A stretch of DNA of 64,000 nucleotides, taken from positions 310,001-374,000 of the forward strand of contig PUDQ02000017.1 in the NCBI GenBank assembly GCA_002964805.2. The letters run 5' to 3'. How positions within the stretch are numbered: position 1 is the stretch's first letter; the number at the start of each line of letters is the position of its first letter. The stretch is from Trametes villosa. Taxonomy: Eukaryota; Basidiomycota; Agaricomycetes; Polyporales; Polyporaceae. This document shows positions 1 through 10,666 of this stretch, piece by piece. The notes beneath the pieces were generated by a model that saw only the letters and a program-made list of their open reading frames with translations, searched no databases and was not told the origin of the DNA. The translations under genes were made by a program, and so were the position numbers.

Positions 1-481
1 CTGCAGTACGGAACCCGGGAGGGTGTACATGGCGTCGTCCGACGTCAAAATATTCTCCCCTCTGTACTCTGGCTGATATGTGTTGCCGTGCGTGCGACCA
101 GCAAGCGTAGATGAAACCTAACGGAGGAGCAGGGGTCAGCAAGGCTACAAGACAATTGAGCACCGGTCCCCTTTCGGTTAGCTTGCACGCTGCTTGCACT
201 ACTCACGCTATTCGCGACCCCTAGAGAGATCAAACAAGAAAGACGAGCGAAGACAAGACAGCAAGACGAGCAAGGAGCATGACAAGAGCGAAGATGGAGG
301 GAGGCCTCAAAGCTGCCGTGCGCGCTCTCCGTCCGGGACGGACGCAGCGGCGTAGACGCCAGGAACAGCGCGGCGCACGTGGCAGCGCGCGCGAACTCGT
401 GCCGGCCTCCGCCGCGCCTCTAGACGCCCAATTATACAGCGTCACGTCCCGTTTAGCGCGACGTACGACTCGTCCTCCAAA
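1..481. other. Upstream region of PDX1-like gene; no gene supported
   Basis: This is the left flank of the first gene. No reading frame here has codon use or family resemblance that I can support. On the minus strand an ATG at 32..30 opens a frame of about ten codons that runs off the window edge. That could be the start of a leftward gene but is too short to judge. The last 200 bases probably hold the promoter and 5' leader of the PDX1-like gene. Confidence 0.4.
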
Positions 482-1660
482 ATGCACTCCCTCCAGCACG
501 CATCCAAGGCTGCCCTCCGTGCATCGTCGAGCAAGCGATGTGAGTGCTGCATTTGCATGGCTAAGGAAAATGCACAAGTTGTCTGACGGCAATGAGCAGG
601 GATGCAGACGACCGCGGCGCGGAACGCGATCTCCAAGTTCGCGATGCCGGCCATGTCGCCCACCATGACGGAGGGCGGCATCGCGTCCTGGAAGAAGGCG
701 GAGGGAGAGGCGTTTGCGGCTGGCGATGTTCTGCTCGAGATTGTATGTCTTCAACTACCGTCAGCGCGCACGAGTGCTAAAGTTCTTGCCATGCGTAGGA
801 GACGGACAAGGCCACCATTGACGTCGAGGCGCAGGATGACGGTGTGCTGGGGAAGATTATCGTGCGTGGATTGTTTTCATTGCAGGCTATAGCGCGTTTA
901 ACTGAACACAACCGCTATACAGGCGCAGGACGGTGCCAAGGGCATCCCCGTGGGCAAGACCATCGCCCTACTCGCGGAGGAAGGCGACGACATCTCCAAC
1001 CTCGAGGTTCCCGCCGACGAGCCCGCCTCCCAATCCCAGCCCCCGTCCAAGCCCTCCCCCGAGCCGTCCGCATCCACGTCCTCCTCGCAGTCGTCCGCGA
1101 CCCCGGCGAAGCCGTCGCACACGACCCCGCCGACCGAGCACCACGTCCCCGAGACGGCGCGCCCGCTCTTCCCATCCGTGCTGCGCCTCATCCAGGAGCA
1201 CCGCATCCCCGGCGGCGACATCGAGAAGATCCCGGGCACGGGCGTGCGCGGGATGCTCACGAAGGGCGACGTCCTCGCGCACCTCGGCCTCGCGTCGTCC
1301 CCGACGGGCACGTTCCGCGAGACCCCCGCGCCGGACGCGAAGACGGACAAGAAGACGGGCGCGGGCGGCGAGAAGAAGGAGGCGGCCGTGCCGCTGGACG
1401 GCGCTGCCATCCGGAGGCTCATCGTGGGCAGCATGCTCGAGGCGTCGACGAAGGCGCGTGCCGCAGCAGGTATGTGCATACGCGACCGTAGGATGTTCGC
1501 GGTCTCTAACATAACATGTGCAGTCCCGAAGGTCACGGCCGACTTCGACTCGATTATTGCGGACTACTTGCCCGCTTCGAAGCCGAAGCCCTCCACCCCT
1601 GCCCCGGTTTCGCCCTCGAAGCCCAAAACCGGTTCTGACTTCATAGACGGGCTGATCTGA
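482..1660 (+). CDS. PDX1: Pyruvate dehydrogenase complex E3-binding protein (component X), lipoyl + peripheral-subunit-binding domains
   Basis: Component X anchors dihydrolipoamide dehydrogenase (E3) to the E2 core of the mitochondrial pyruvate dehydrogenase complex. Five exons (482-539, 600-742, 799-861, 923-1469, 1524-1660) join in frame to give 315 residues. The order is a basic, Ser/Ala-rich mitochondrial presequence (MHSLQHASKAALRASSSKR), a biotinyl-lipoyl domain with the lipoylated lysine in ETDKATIDVE, a Pro/Ser-rich linker, and an E3-binding domain (RPLFPSVLRLIQEH...GTGVRGMLTKGDV). The catalytic E2 acetyltransferase domain is absent, which separates it from E2 itself and fits component X. 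The C-terminal tail after the binding domain is short compared with yeast Pdx1. The last intron is 54 nt and open in frame, so retention would not stop translation. The start was chosen because exon 1 gives a convincing presequence; an in-frame ATG at 602 is an alternative. Confidence 0.88.
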
Positions 1661-1948
1661 TGTACTTACTCTGCCGTGCTAATAGACTACCTTACGACGC
1701 TACCTTGCGAACCTGGGGAATATAAGGCCTCTCTTGGGATTCCCAGTCATTTTCATCAGAGATCTGCTCAGTCTGCTCCCGGGTCTTGCCTTACCCGTCC
1801 GCTATGTAGTCTGCTCCTTATCACAATACGTGCGCCCCGGAGGATCACTTCAGGACTCGAGCAAATGCAGCAAGAAATACATTGATCAACTATGGATACA
1901 CGGTAAAATCCCTCCAAGACACGCCCAGCCGATGGGAACACTCCTCAC

Positions 1949-4900
1949 CTACTCTTCGAGGGGCAGGCACTGCCGACTCGTCAGTGGATACCTGTCAGGA
2001 GGCCGTACGCATACACTCACCCAAAACTCGATGAACGCCTCGGAGCGGCGCCCACCCTGCTTGCGCGGCGCGGGCATCATGAACTGCATGCTCATCAGTC
2101 CTTCGTCGTCGATTCGCAGCGACGTCTTCAGCGAGCTCTGCAATGCACGCAATGCCCGCGCAATATGCGAGTATCGATACCTGGGTGCCAGGCGTCAGCT
2201 GTTCTCATTCATTGCAGCACGGCATCTGAACGCGTCGAGAACTCACGTGAATGAGATGGGTTGCGCGCACTCGCACGTCTCAAGTACGTCGCGGTCGTTT
2301 GGATAGTCCATTTCGGTACTTCCGAATTGCCCAACCGCGCGCAGGCGGAGGCAAGGCGGGGCAGAGGAGCGTGCAGCGCGTCCTGGCGGGGCGGGTGGGT
2401 TGCCGATGATGGTCAGCTTCTCGGTAGTAGGGTCCAGCTCGGACAGCGCGTCGCGGAGCCACGAGGACTACAGGTGAGGTGAGTACATGCAGGGGCAGCA
2501 GGAACAGGCAATCGTACCTTCAGGATGATTTTGAGGACGCTGCGAGAGGTACCGTAAGTATCGAGGCGCCCCCGCAGAATCAGGGAAACTCACGTCGCTT
2601 CAGAGTCAAACGCAAGCTCCATGCGCGGCTCGGGCTCCCAGGTCGTGATCTCGCACGTCGCCGTCGGCCCTCCAGACTCCTCGGCCCTGCCAGGAACGCC
2701 GTCAGTCGACATGGCAATGACAGCAGCTAATCGCACTCACACGAGCAGCGTCAGCGGGTGGCCAGGCCCCGCATACGACATGCGCATGCCCGTGCCTTTG
2801 CCAGGGGCGAACCACTCGTCGAGCCGCGAGTTCCCGCCCGCATCGCCCGCGTCCGCCCTGCCCTTGCCCTTTCTGTCCGCGCGCCCGCCGCCCCCGTCGG
2901 AATCCTCCCCGTCCTCGCGTGCCTTCTTCTTCTTCTGTGACGTACCGGGCGCGAGTCCCGCCGTGCCGAACACGTTCAGGCAGTCCATGAGCGTGCCGAG
3001 CGGGATCTCGAACGCGGTCGCTGTCAGCTCGTCGTCATCGTCGTCCTGCGAGGCTTGCGAGGGCCGCGCGGCATCGGGGTTGTACACGAACTCGTCGAAG
3101 ACGTGGCTGAAGACGAAGGCCGTCGCTGCGGGGCATATGGTCAGCGGTGCGTCGCGTGAGAGGCCGGGCAGGTCGATGAAAGCATGGCGGATATAAGACG
3201 ATGAAGGGGAACGTGGCGGTCGAGGCCTGTGGCTATTCCTGAATAGCTCACCCCCGTCTACCGCGCAATCGGCGCAGAGTTCACGCAGGGAGGCGCACAT
3301 GTTATCGGCAGGGGTTCTTCCGTGGTGGCGAAGCATCGAAGACGCGTTCATCCGCGCTTCGCCCGGTGGGGGACGTACATTTGCGAGCCCGTCGGGTGCC
3401 CCCGAGCGAAGGTTCACCTATGACGCCAGCACCGAGGCTCGAGGCCCAGTCACATCTCGCAGGAAGCTCGAGATGCTACGGTCGGGGCAGCTTATCCCCG
3501 GAATGTCCTCAGACCCGAATAAAACGAGACGCTGGCCGTGCGAGGCTGCGGGATAGAGATGAAGCACGGACGCGAACACGGAGAGGGTGTGGACGGCCGT
3601 CTGCACTCCGCTGGTCACGTTCGCCTGCGGCAGGTATTTCTGGCATACAATCTCTCCCGCGTGCTGTCAGGTAGAACTCTGATCAACGGATAGTTTTACG
3701 TCGATAGCCACCCATGGCGCGTGATGGCATCTCCACTGTGTCCGATGACTGAGGCACGACCACAAACGCGGACCAACAATCGGATGGCGCTATGCAACTT
3801 CTTGTTACGCGATAGACTTTGAACCGCCAAATAAACGCGCTTCAGAGAGCGGTTGATTGGCCGATTACTCCACCAGAGACCCTGGGTGCTATCCCGGACG
3901 TATCTGGTAGCACAACCATCCAGAAAGGAGGTATCCCATTTTTGGCGGGGAAGCCCAATGCCAGCTACTGTATAGGATATATCTCTGTGAGAGCGGGTTG
4001 AATCCCCCCGCGTGCAGATGGTGTAACCTATACAATCGTGACATTGTAGACTTCCCGCCGTGACTCTAAACACGGGATATAGCGTGTTGTATGCCCCCAC
4101 GGGGAGGATTGGCCCTTATTCCTCTCGGGAAGAGCTCTCAAAAGTCGCCCAACTCGCACTCCTGCTGTCAGACGTGTTCTTGACTGAAACAGTGTGACGA
4201 CGGAGGCTTTGTATGTTAAGGCTCGTTGATGGCGGCTCCGAGTCACAGCACCTCCCGCTGTATTGGTCCGGCTCACTGCGAGCAATTCTATGCGGTCCGT
4301 GCAGGGCGCGGGCAGCAAACTCACCCGGTCGCGGGTGGCAACCCTACCCGGCTGCCACAAAGAATCCCGGCGAGAGCTTTAAGGATGTGGTGGGCTGCGG
4401 TGCAAAGCGGCTAGGCCCACTAAATGAGGGCGGATTGCTTCAAAGATCTCTGAGCAGCATAAAATCGAAGTGGTCTATCGATCTGGAAATTCGCTGAAAT
4501 AAGGGCCAGCGTTCCTCCTTTATTCTCACTAGACGAAATGATGTGCCGTACCCACCGCTAGACCAGGTGACCAGATGTGCTCAGTTCCGGCGGTGCCTCA
4601 ACCGCATATACTCGGCCTCGTCGGTAAAGAGCCGAGTATGAAAGTGAAACGTGTCCGCGGGATACATAATTCCTGTACGTTTACACGCGTGCAGCTGCGT
4701 AGGGGATGGATGATGCACCGTCGCGCCCGAGGCTTCATGTACTAGACGCACAAATCACCCCAACCAATTGCCAAACCACCGTCCAATAACTGGGGCGCAT
4801 CCTTTGTGCAGGGCACCTACTAACACCAGCGCGGTGGAGTTCGACCGAAACAGTGCGGCGACTCGGGAGCAGCCGGGGAAGCATGCACGGCGGACAACTT

Positions 4901-5494
4901 TGGACATTACACCGGGCAAAAGCCATTCAGCAGGAATCTCCGAATATGACACGGCTTTTGCCCAGTGCAATGGTCGAAGATGCCTGCACCTCCAGGTGGC
5001 TTCGGTCTCTCGAGACACGTGCAAGCCCAGCCTGGTGACTTGGGCGGTAGATTTCGCGAACGGTTGTGGAGATAGCGGTCGAATCACAGAACCCTGGACA
5101 CGACGGCACCGTGCAGGAGAGATTCATTTCGGGTATCGCGTCGCGAATGCCCAAACAGGCTATCTGGTGCGATCTATCAAGGAGGGGAAGAGAAGGCTCA
5201 CCTGTGAGACATCTGGCCTCTTCGACGGTCACGGTGAAGCCGTCGGCAGTTATAGAGACGCTAGCACGCTGCGGGGCGAGAACATCGAGGGGAGAGATCA
5301 GCAGCGGGCGAGATAAGACAAGACGGGAGAACTTACGTTGACGAAGTTGACGCCGCGCAGAAGAGCGGCGAAGTACCTGAAGTCGTGCACGGAAGCGGTG
5401 AGTACCTGGGAGAGCGATTGGTCAGAGATCTGCTGGTGCTGGAATGGCCGCTGTGCCGAGATGAGGGGCGTACTCTAGGCTGCTCCTCCGCCAT
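1949..5494 (-). CDS. RAD1: DNA damage checkpoint clamp subunit Rad1 (9-1-1 complex), with a 2.1 kb intron
   Basis: Rad1 forms the PCNA-like Rad9-Rad1-Hus1 ring loaded at damaged DNA. Nine exons fit in frame: 5474-5494, 5337-5405, 5202-5268, 2741-3125, 2594-2686, 2518-2539, 2247-2467, 2021-2180 and 1949-1969, giving 352 residues. Recognisable Rad1 blocks are VHDFRYFAALLRGVNF, TADGFTVTVEEARCL, AFVFSHVFDEF, FEIPLGTLMDCLNVFG, ATCEITTWEPEP, WLRDALSELDPTTEKLTI and SLRIDDEGLMSMQFM. The acidic end (FWCLPLEE) matches the family's C-terminus. Exon 1 codes only seven residues before a 68 nt intron. The intron 3126-5201 is 2,076 nt, about thirty times the usual size here, and carries repeat sequence. The region before AFVF looks open but does not join in frame, so it is treated as intron. 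The gene is divergent from HAT1 over a 410 bp spacer. Confidence 0.87.
4281..4481 (+). repeat. Dispersed repeat copy A (in RAD1 intron)
   Basis: This stretch aligns with 54231-54403. Shared blocks are GCAATTC followed by ATGC, AACCCTACCCGGCTRCCACA (4340-4359), GAGCAGCRTAA and AAGTGGTCTATCGA (4468-4481), in the same order with diverged spacing. It has the same orientation relative to its host gene as copy B. There are no coding frames. It is probably a non-autonomous element (SINE- or MITE-like) or an LTR fragment. Ends are approximate. Confidence 0.6.
4905..4972. repeat. Imperfect inverted repeat / hairpin
   Basis: Arms 4905-4924 and 4953-4972 follow CATTRCACYGGGCAAAAGCC, two differences in 20, including a perfect 11 bp core GGGCAAAAGCC. 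They are separated by 28 nt. Weaker pairing continues a few bases outward. It lies inside the RAD1 intron. Confidence 0.6.
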
Positions 5495-5904
5495 GGTAGG
5501 TTCTGGGGTGCGGGTCTTCCCCTCCACCGCCGACGCGCCGTTCAGTCTGCGGCCGCTCCTTGGTCCCCCGCGCGAGAAAGCTCGCTGATGGGATGTGGTG
5601 TTTGTGAGACAAAAGACGTGCTTATCTTTGTCGGAGAGAGAGCGGCCGGAGGCTGTTGGGGTGCGAAGGAGGGAAGTGTGGGAAGGGGTGGTGGTGGTGG
5701 GCGAGTGAGGCGCGTGCCAGGGACGCGACGGACGCGCGGGGGTTGTCACGCGCGAAGGACGCGCCGTGTGACTGTGTGCGCGGTGTGACGTGACGCGCAA
5801 GATGAGGTCAAGATCTAGACCGCGGTCGAAAGGGACGCGACTGCCCTCGCCCGCCCATTCGCGCCCAGCGCTCCTTCCCATCTCTCTCTCCTACCACCAC
5901 CACC
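5495..5904. promoter_or_regulatory. Shared RAD1/HAT1 divergent promoter with ACGCG cluster
   Basis: The 410 bp between the two start codons contains seven ACGCG cores in 129 bp: 5711-5715 (reverse), 5723-5727, 5732-5736, 5748-5752, 5759-5763, 5793-5797 and 5835-5839. ACGCG is the core of the MluI cell-cycle box bound by the fungal MBF G1/S regulator. A clean TATA box is not evident. A short CCACCACCACC tract directly precedes the HAT1 start. Confidence 0.45.
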
Positions 5905-8023
5905 ATGGCCACCCCAGCTTCGGTCCAGCAGTGGACCGCAGACGCGAATGAAGCGCTCTCCCTCTCTCTCGGTGAGCAAACTCCCCGTTCGTCGCGTAGC
6001 CACAGCGTTCACCCCCGCTTCGCCACTCAGTGCGCGCGCCAGAGGACAAAGCGTCCCTCTGGGCGAGAGAGGTCTACGAGGGTTTCCACCCGACATTCAC
6101 CTACCCAGTGAGCACAACCTTGCTATCCGATAGTACGTGTACCAATGCGCTCTTCAGATATTCGGCGAGGAAGAGAAGATATACGGCTACAAGGATCTCT
6201 CGATAGAGGTACGCGTTCCATCGCTTGTCCGCACGACCTCGTCGCTTACCGGCCCGCAGCTCAAGTTTGCTTCCGGCTCCCTCGTCCAATACCTCAATGT
6301 GCAGTCCGCCGAAAAGCTCCCCTCGACATCAACCGTAGACGACGTAGAGGGCCTTCTCTCGAAAGTCATACCCTCAGATTACTACACCGACGAGCAGAAG
6401 TTCCTGGAGCGCGTCGAGCACGACGCCCTCAACTTCAAGCCCCTCGGACAGAAGATCTACTCCTATACCCGCGCTGCGACAACGCTCACGAAAGGCAAGA
6501 ACGTCGCTATCCCACAGGTCCTCAGTCCAGAGGACGAGGAAACAGTGGATTTCGAGGTTTACCATGTGAGTCGTGTTTCCTCTGTTTCGAGGGCCAGATT
6601 GTGGTCTGGTACCCCGGAGTGGGGTCACTCTAGCGGGGAACGATTGCGCAGTATAGCGCGTTTTCGCCGACAGCAGCCCAGCCCTAGTAGGTGTGACGAC
6701 CAGGCCATGTCAATAACCGGCCGTCTGGCGCAGCGGAGGCGTTGCATGCGCTGCTAATGCGTCTAGATGGCATTGGGCCCGTCTCGAGATGCTTCTAGCC
6801 CACCGCGCCCGTTTCGTGCTTGCACTCCTTCCCCGGTGGTCCTGCGTCGATGTATGCTGTAGCGTGAGAAGCTCTAGACCGCTTGGGGCATGTTCTCCTG
6901 CGCTGCCTGACCCATCACCGTCTCTCCGCCAATCGCAGTCGCATGACAGAGGCACCCCGATCCGGGCCCTATTTGTCCGGGTCCAGACACCCCTTATGGG
7001 CCGACATCGCGGCATGTTTGATTCAGAATACTGACATAACGCTTCACAGAGCACTTGGCAAACGCCCGGCTTCCGGGAATTCCACCGACGCATGCAGCTC
7101 TTCGTGCTGCTCTACATCGAGGGCGGGTCGTACATCAGCGAGACTGAAGACACCTGGGAGTTCGCCGTCCTGTACGAGAAGCGGAGACGGCGGTCGTCGC
7201 CCGACGTCACGACGTACCACTTCGTCGGCTACTCGACTCTCTACCCCTTCTACTGCTTCCCCGAGCGCGTCCGCCTACGCATCTCCCAGTTCCTGATCCT
7301 TCCGCCCTACCAGCAAGACGGCCATGGCTCTGCGCTGTACACCGCCATCTACCAACACGTCCTCGCGAGTCCAAGTATCGCAGAGCTCACCGTCGAGGAT
7401 CCAGCAGAAGCCTTCGAGGACCTACGGGATCGTAACGACTTGAAGATGCTCATTGCGAACGACAAGTTCATGCGGGAAGGCTTCGGGCCTGAAGCGAACT
7501 CGAACAACGGCGGCAAGGTCGCTCGTACGAAGCGAGGCAAGGCTCGGCCAATGCGCGCAGGCGCTGGCAAGATGGGCCCGCCGGCGGAACGCGCCTGGCT
7601 CGAGAAGTGGCGGCTAGAGCTCAAGATCGCCGGGGTACGTTGCATCTTTGCCTGTGATGCTACGGTGTTGCTTACGGACGACTTCGCGTTTCTGCTCTGC
7701 ATTCTGTTGGTTTTGCATTCGGTCGTGGATTCTACGCGTGCTTGTAGCGGCAGTTCAACCGGCTAGTCGAGATGCTCATCCTGAAGCACATGGACCCGAC
7801 GGACGAGCGTGCGCAACGCGCGTACCGGCTACAAGTCAAGGAGCGGCTGTACCGGTTCAACTACGTGCGTATCGACCTGAGGCACTTGCCCCTGCAGTCG
7901 TTGATCTTTCGCGTACAGGAGATCCTCATGCAGCTCGACAAGCAGGATCGGCAGGCGAAGCTCGAGGAGACGTTCCAGAGCGTCGTCGCAGACTACAGGC
8001 GGATCCTCGGACACGTCCTATGA
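5905..8023 (+). CDS. HAT1: Histone acetyltransferase type B catalytic subunit Hat1
   Basis: Hat1 acetylates newly made histone H4 before chromatin assembly. The spliced product begins MATPASVQQWTADANEAL and continues through the Hat1 N-terminal domain (FHPTFTYPIFGEEEKIYGY, DYYTDEQKFLERVEHDA). The GNAT fold follows: STWQTPGFREFHRRMQLFVL, then FLILPPYQQDGHGSALY, where QQDGHGS is the acetyl-CoA binding loop, and the LTVEDPAEAFEDLRD helix region of the family. The C-terminal helices end ADYRRILGHVL. Most introns are short, but the one at 6566-7049 is 484 nt and holds a tRNA-like relic. The start ATG sits in a good context after an ACCACC tract. It is divergent from RAD1. Confidence 0.9.
6714..6800 (+). 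repeat. tRNA-Ser(GCT)-like relic inside a HAT1 intron
   Basis: The stretch has a Pol III A-box-like segment (TGGCGCAGCGG at 6726-6736), GGCGTTG, an anticodon arm whose loop CTGCTAA gives anticodon GCT, with a 5 bp stem ATGCG/TGCGT (two wobble pairs), and a long variable region as in serine tRNAs. A matching 3' acceptor strand is missing and the T-arm is poor. I therefore read it as a tRNA pseudogene or the head of a tRNA-derived SINE, not a working tRNA. Confidence 0.4.
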
Positions 8024-9120
8024 GCGCGTCTACGTGCCTTCCATGATGGCTTTCGGCGGGAGCGGGAGCGGTGGCGGCAGTCAGCCTCGGACTTGGATTG
8101 GAGCACTTGCGTACCGGGACGCGTTGTACGATACTCGCTTGGCGGGACACCCGCCTCCGGACGATGGTTTCCAAACACCCAGGCTGCGATGGAACGCGGA
8201 GATCGTACGGGCCAGCATATCTAGTGCCGCGTGCGGGAGCGGGGTTTGGGAGGCTTCTTGGTGTACTGAGTCCGCGCGAGAGACGAGGCCCGGGACTCGT
8301 GCTCTGGTCGGTGCTCTGGTCGGCGCGATCCGAGTGTTTCTGTGTTTCTGTGTTCCGTATTAGTAGTAGTAGTTAGTAGTATCATTATGTAGCACCTCGC
8401 ATGTTCTATTGCATACCCTTGCATCCAGGGACCCAGTATGAATGCGGCTCGGCCATCCACAGCAAAGTCCGTGAAGCCAGTTATATGGGCGCTTGTACGA
8501 CGTCTCCCCTTGTTCTGCCACCACGACTATGCTCACACGCCATGGTCTCAATTGCTGTCGTCGTCGCGCTTTGGCTATCATATCTCGCTTCGTGTCTGCA
8601 TCTGTACGATCTCCCGGTCGAGTTCGCCTCGAGCTTCAGTGTTTGAACCTAGAAAGCTTCCCATTTCCACCGGGCCTGGCCTTACGACGGGATCGACGCG
8701 GCAGCCTCCTTGGGACGATCTGCGCATGCTGCTGGGGCTTGTCCGCGCTCGAAAGCGATAACTTCCTGACCTCTGGATGGGCCTAGTGTCTTCTCATCGT
8801 CGTCATTGATGATGTGCTCGCCGCTATATCTCTGGCTTCCCTGCGCTTCGTCGTTGCCTGGAACGTGAGCTCTTGTGCGAACGCCAGGGTCTCCTCGGAG
8901 TACCTCCCCCCTCGTAGCGGTCCCGATCGCAATGCAGCCGCTGCCTATGGACCACAGCCTAGACCGCCGCCTCGCAAAGCGTTCGCCATGGGCAGCAAGC
9001 CGCTAATCCTACCAGCACGCCCTCGCCCTCCCTTCCCCTTGCCTCCGTACTACATGCATCGCAACCCCCCGCCCGCACCACCCGCACACCTCCCGACTCC
9101 CCCAGCCGCCCAGCCGCGCG
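8024..9120. other. Intergenic region between HAT1 and DUF6593 gene
   Basis: About 1.1 kb with no supportable gene. It holds the HAT1 3' end, a short TAG-trinucleotide tract (8361-8381), and presumably the leader of the next gene. Long open frames near 8814-9110 are in GC-rich sequence and have no family resemblance. Confidence 0.5.
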
Positions 9121-9875
9121 ATGTGCATGCGCCTCTACCTCGTCCCGAACGACCCGGAGCGGACGACGATGGTGTCCGCGAACGGCGTCGCGCACTACCA
9201 GGTGAGCACCGCGAAGGCGCCGCGCTTCGGCGCGCCGCCCGTGCTCGCGATCCGGCGCTCGGCGGAGGAGGAGGGCGACAGCGTCGTCGCGGAGGTCGAG
9301 TGGCGCCGCTTCGGCGCGCACCCGGTCGTAAGGAGCCATGTCTTCGACGGGACGCTGCAGGAGATGGAGGTGCGCGCGTTCTTGTACAAGCACGGGCACC
9401 ACTTCACGCCGTGAGTTCTGCCGGGTTTTCGTTTCGTCTTGCAGAGGAGTCGTGAACTGACAGGCGTTTGAGCAGGACACGACATTTCTTGGGCGACGAC
9501 GGGCACGAGTACCGGTGGAAGCCGTACAAGAACATCGGGCATGTCGTACGTCCTGCGCGGTTTCCCTCCGCATGCCTCTCTAGCGTGCTGTACTGAAGGC
9601 GCACGCACACGCCACAGCTCACCTGCATAGACACCGGCGCAGAGATCGCGCGCTTCAGCCAGGAGCTCGTCGGCGAGGGCTTCTTCCGCGGGGAGCGCAA
9701 GTGGTGCCTGCAGATCCAGCCGACGACGCTCGACATCGACATGGTCGTCCTCACGTTCGTCATCATGGAGAAGCGCCGCCGCGACTGCGTCTCGGTCGAG
9801 GCGATGAAGACCGGGCACCATGACGAGGACATCCCCGAGGGCGGCGGCTGCGAGGCTGGCGCAGGGATGGGCTAG
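9121..9875 (+). CDS. DUF6593 domain protein
   Basis: Three exons give a protein starting MCMRLYLVPNDPERTTM, continuing SANGVAHYQVST, EVEWRRFGAHPVV, FLGDDGHEYRWKPYKN and LTCIDTGAEIARF, and ending with LDIDMVVLTFVIMEKRRRD before a Gly-rich tail. This pattern (a sandwich of short strands, an RWK block in the middle and a final hydrophobic strand followed by EK-R-R) is that of DUF6593, a basidiomycete family of unknown function. Donors GTGAGT (after 9412) and GTACGT (near 9546) are clear. An upstream start cannot be excluded because the preceding sequence is also open in other frames. Confidence 0.7.
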
Positions 9876-10666
9876 CCAAGCGCCCCTCGCTGGTTGCTAA
9901 CTCTTGGTGGTCGTTCAGGTCTCTTTCCTTGGGTTGGGCGCTGTATCCTGGGACTCTGGGTGCTGTTTTGGACACTGGTTGTTGCTCTGGGCGTTGTCTG
10001 GCTGTTTTACTTTTTCGCTTTCGTCAATGGATCACCTGGCGGTGTCGCCTGCACACCGTCAATGGTTGTGTCCACTGGAGCGAGGAGCCCCCGAGGTTCT
10101 GTTCTACACCGTATGCTTGCTACTCTTCGAAGTGCGGAGCTCCCTCGAGGAGGGCGTGTGCAACGCCCCTTACCCACGTTCACGCTATCCGTCCGTGATG
10201 CTAAGCCGTGCGAGCGGCTGTACACCTCCAGGGGTGGCGTGTATTACGCATTTCGTTCACCGAGCGATTAGATTGCTGGAGTAGGAGGCCGACGCGGAGT
10301 GATCCGTAGCCGCAAAGGAAATACTGCATCCCACCGCCCTGGCCAGGGATTCCCCGCAACCTGCCGTCGTGCTCGAGGTGCACCAGTATGGTATAGGCAA
10401 CTCCAAACGGATGTATGTACGTACTGTTCTCGTGCACGGCGCTGACGTTCGTTGTCACAGTTGGGGTCAGCTACGAGGCATGGCGGTTCGAGTCGGCCCT
10501 CCTGCGCTCTCTTCCTTCGTCTCTTCCTCTGCCCCCGCATTCAACCCGCCGACATAGTCAACGCGATCCTCCGAAGCAGCTCAAGCATACCTCATCATCG
10601 TTTGTCTTCCTCCCCGCTTTGATTGGGCAGGGTTGAATCTGAACCTATCGTTTCGTTTCTAGGGCC
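9876..10666. other. Intergenic region
   Basis: This 790 bp stretch lies between the DUF6593 gene and the first F-box gene. No coding frame is supported. The last 150 bases are CT-rich, as in a fungal promoter and leader. Confidence 0.5.

Larger units (their letters stand above)
3126..5201 (-). other. Oversized RAD1 intron carrying repeat DNA
   Basis: The donor is GTGAGC (read on the minus strand, at 5201) and the acceptor CAG ends at 3126. Both sides join in phase (T-A across the junction). I see no gene inside. It contains a copy of a dispersed repeat (about 4281-4481) also found in a VPS1 intron, and an imperfect 20 bp inverted repeat at 4905-4924/4953-4972. Base composition is more AT-rich than the exons. 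Confidence 0.7.

Noticed and set aside
40..233. Minus-strand open frame and ATG at 32..30 at the left edge
   Set aside because: Too short to show coding character before the window edge; no family resemblance.
898..1536. Large minus-strand frames over the PDX1 gene
   Set aside because: Shadows of GC-rich coding sequence; the plus-strand lipoyl domain and E3-binding domain are unambiguous.
3126..3417. Open frame extending the RAD1 exon upstream, with RHAFIDLPGLS resembling a Rad1 segment
   Set aside because: It cannot be joined in frame to the preceding exon (VTVEEARCLT). The acceptor at 3126 joins in phase and gives the better match AFVFSHVFDEF.
6714..6800. A functional tRNA-Ser gene
   Set aside because: The 3' acceptor strand and T-arm are missing or degenerate, and it lies inside an intron. 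Kept only as a relic.
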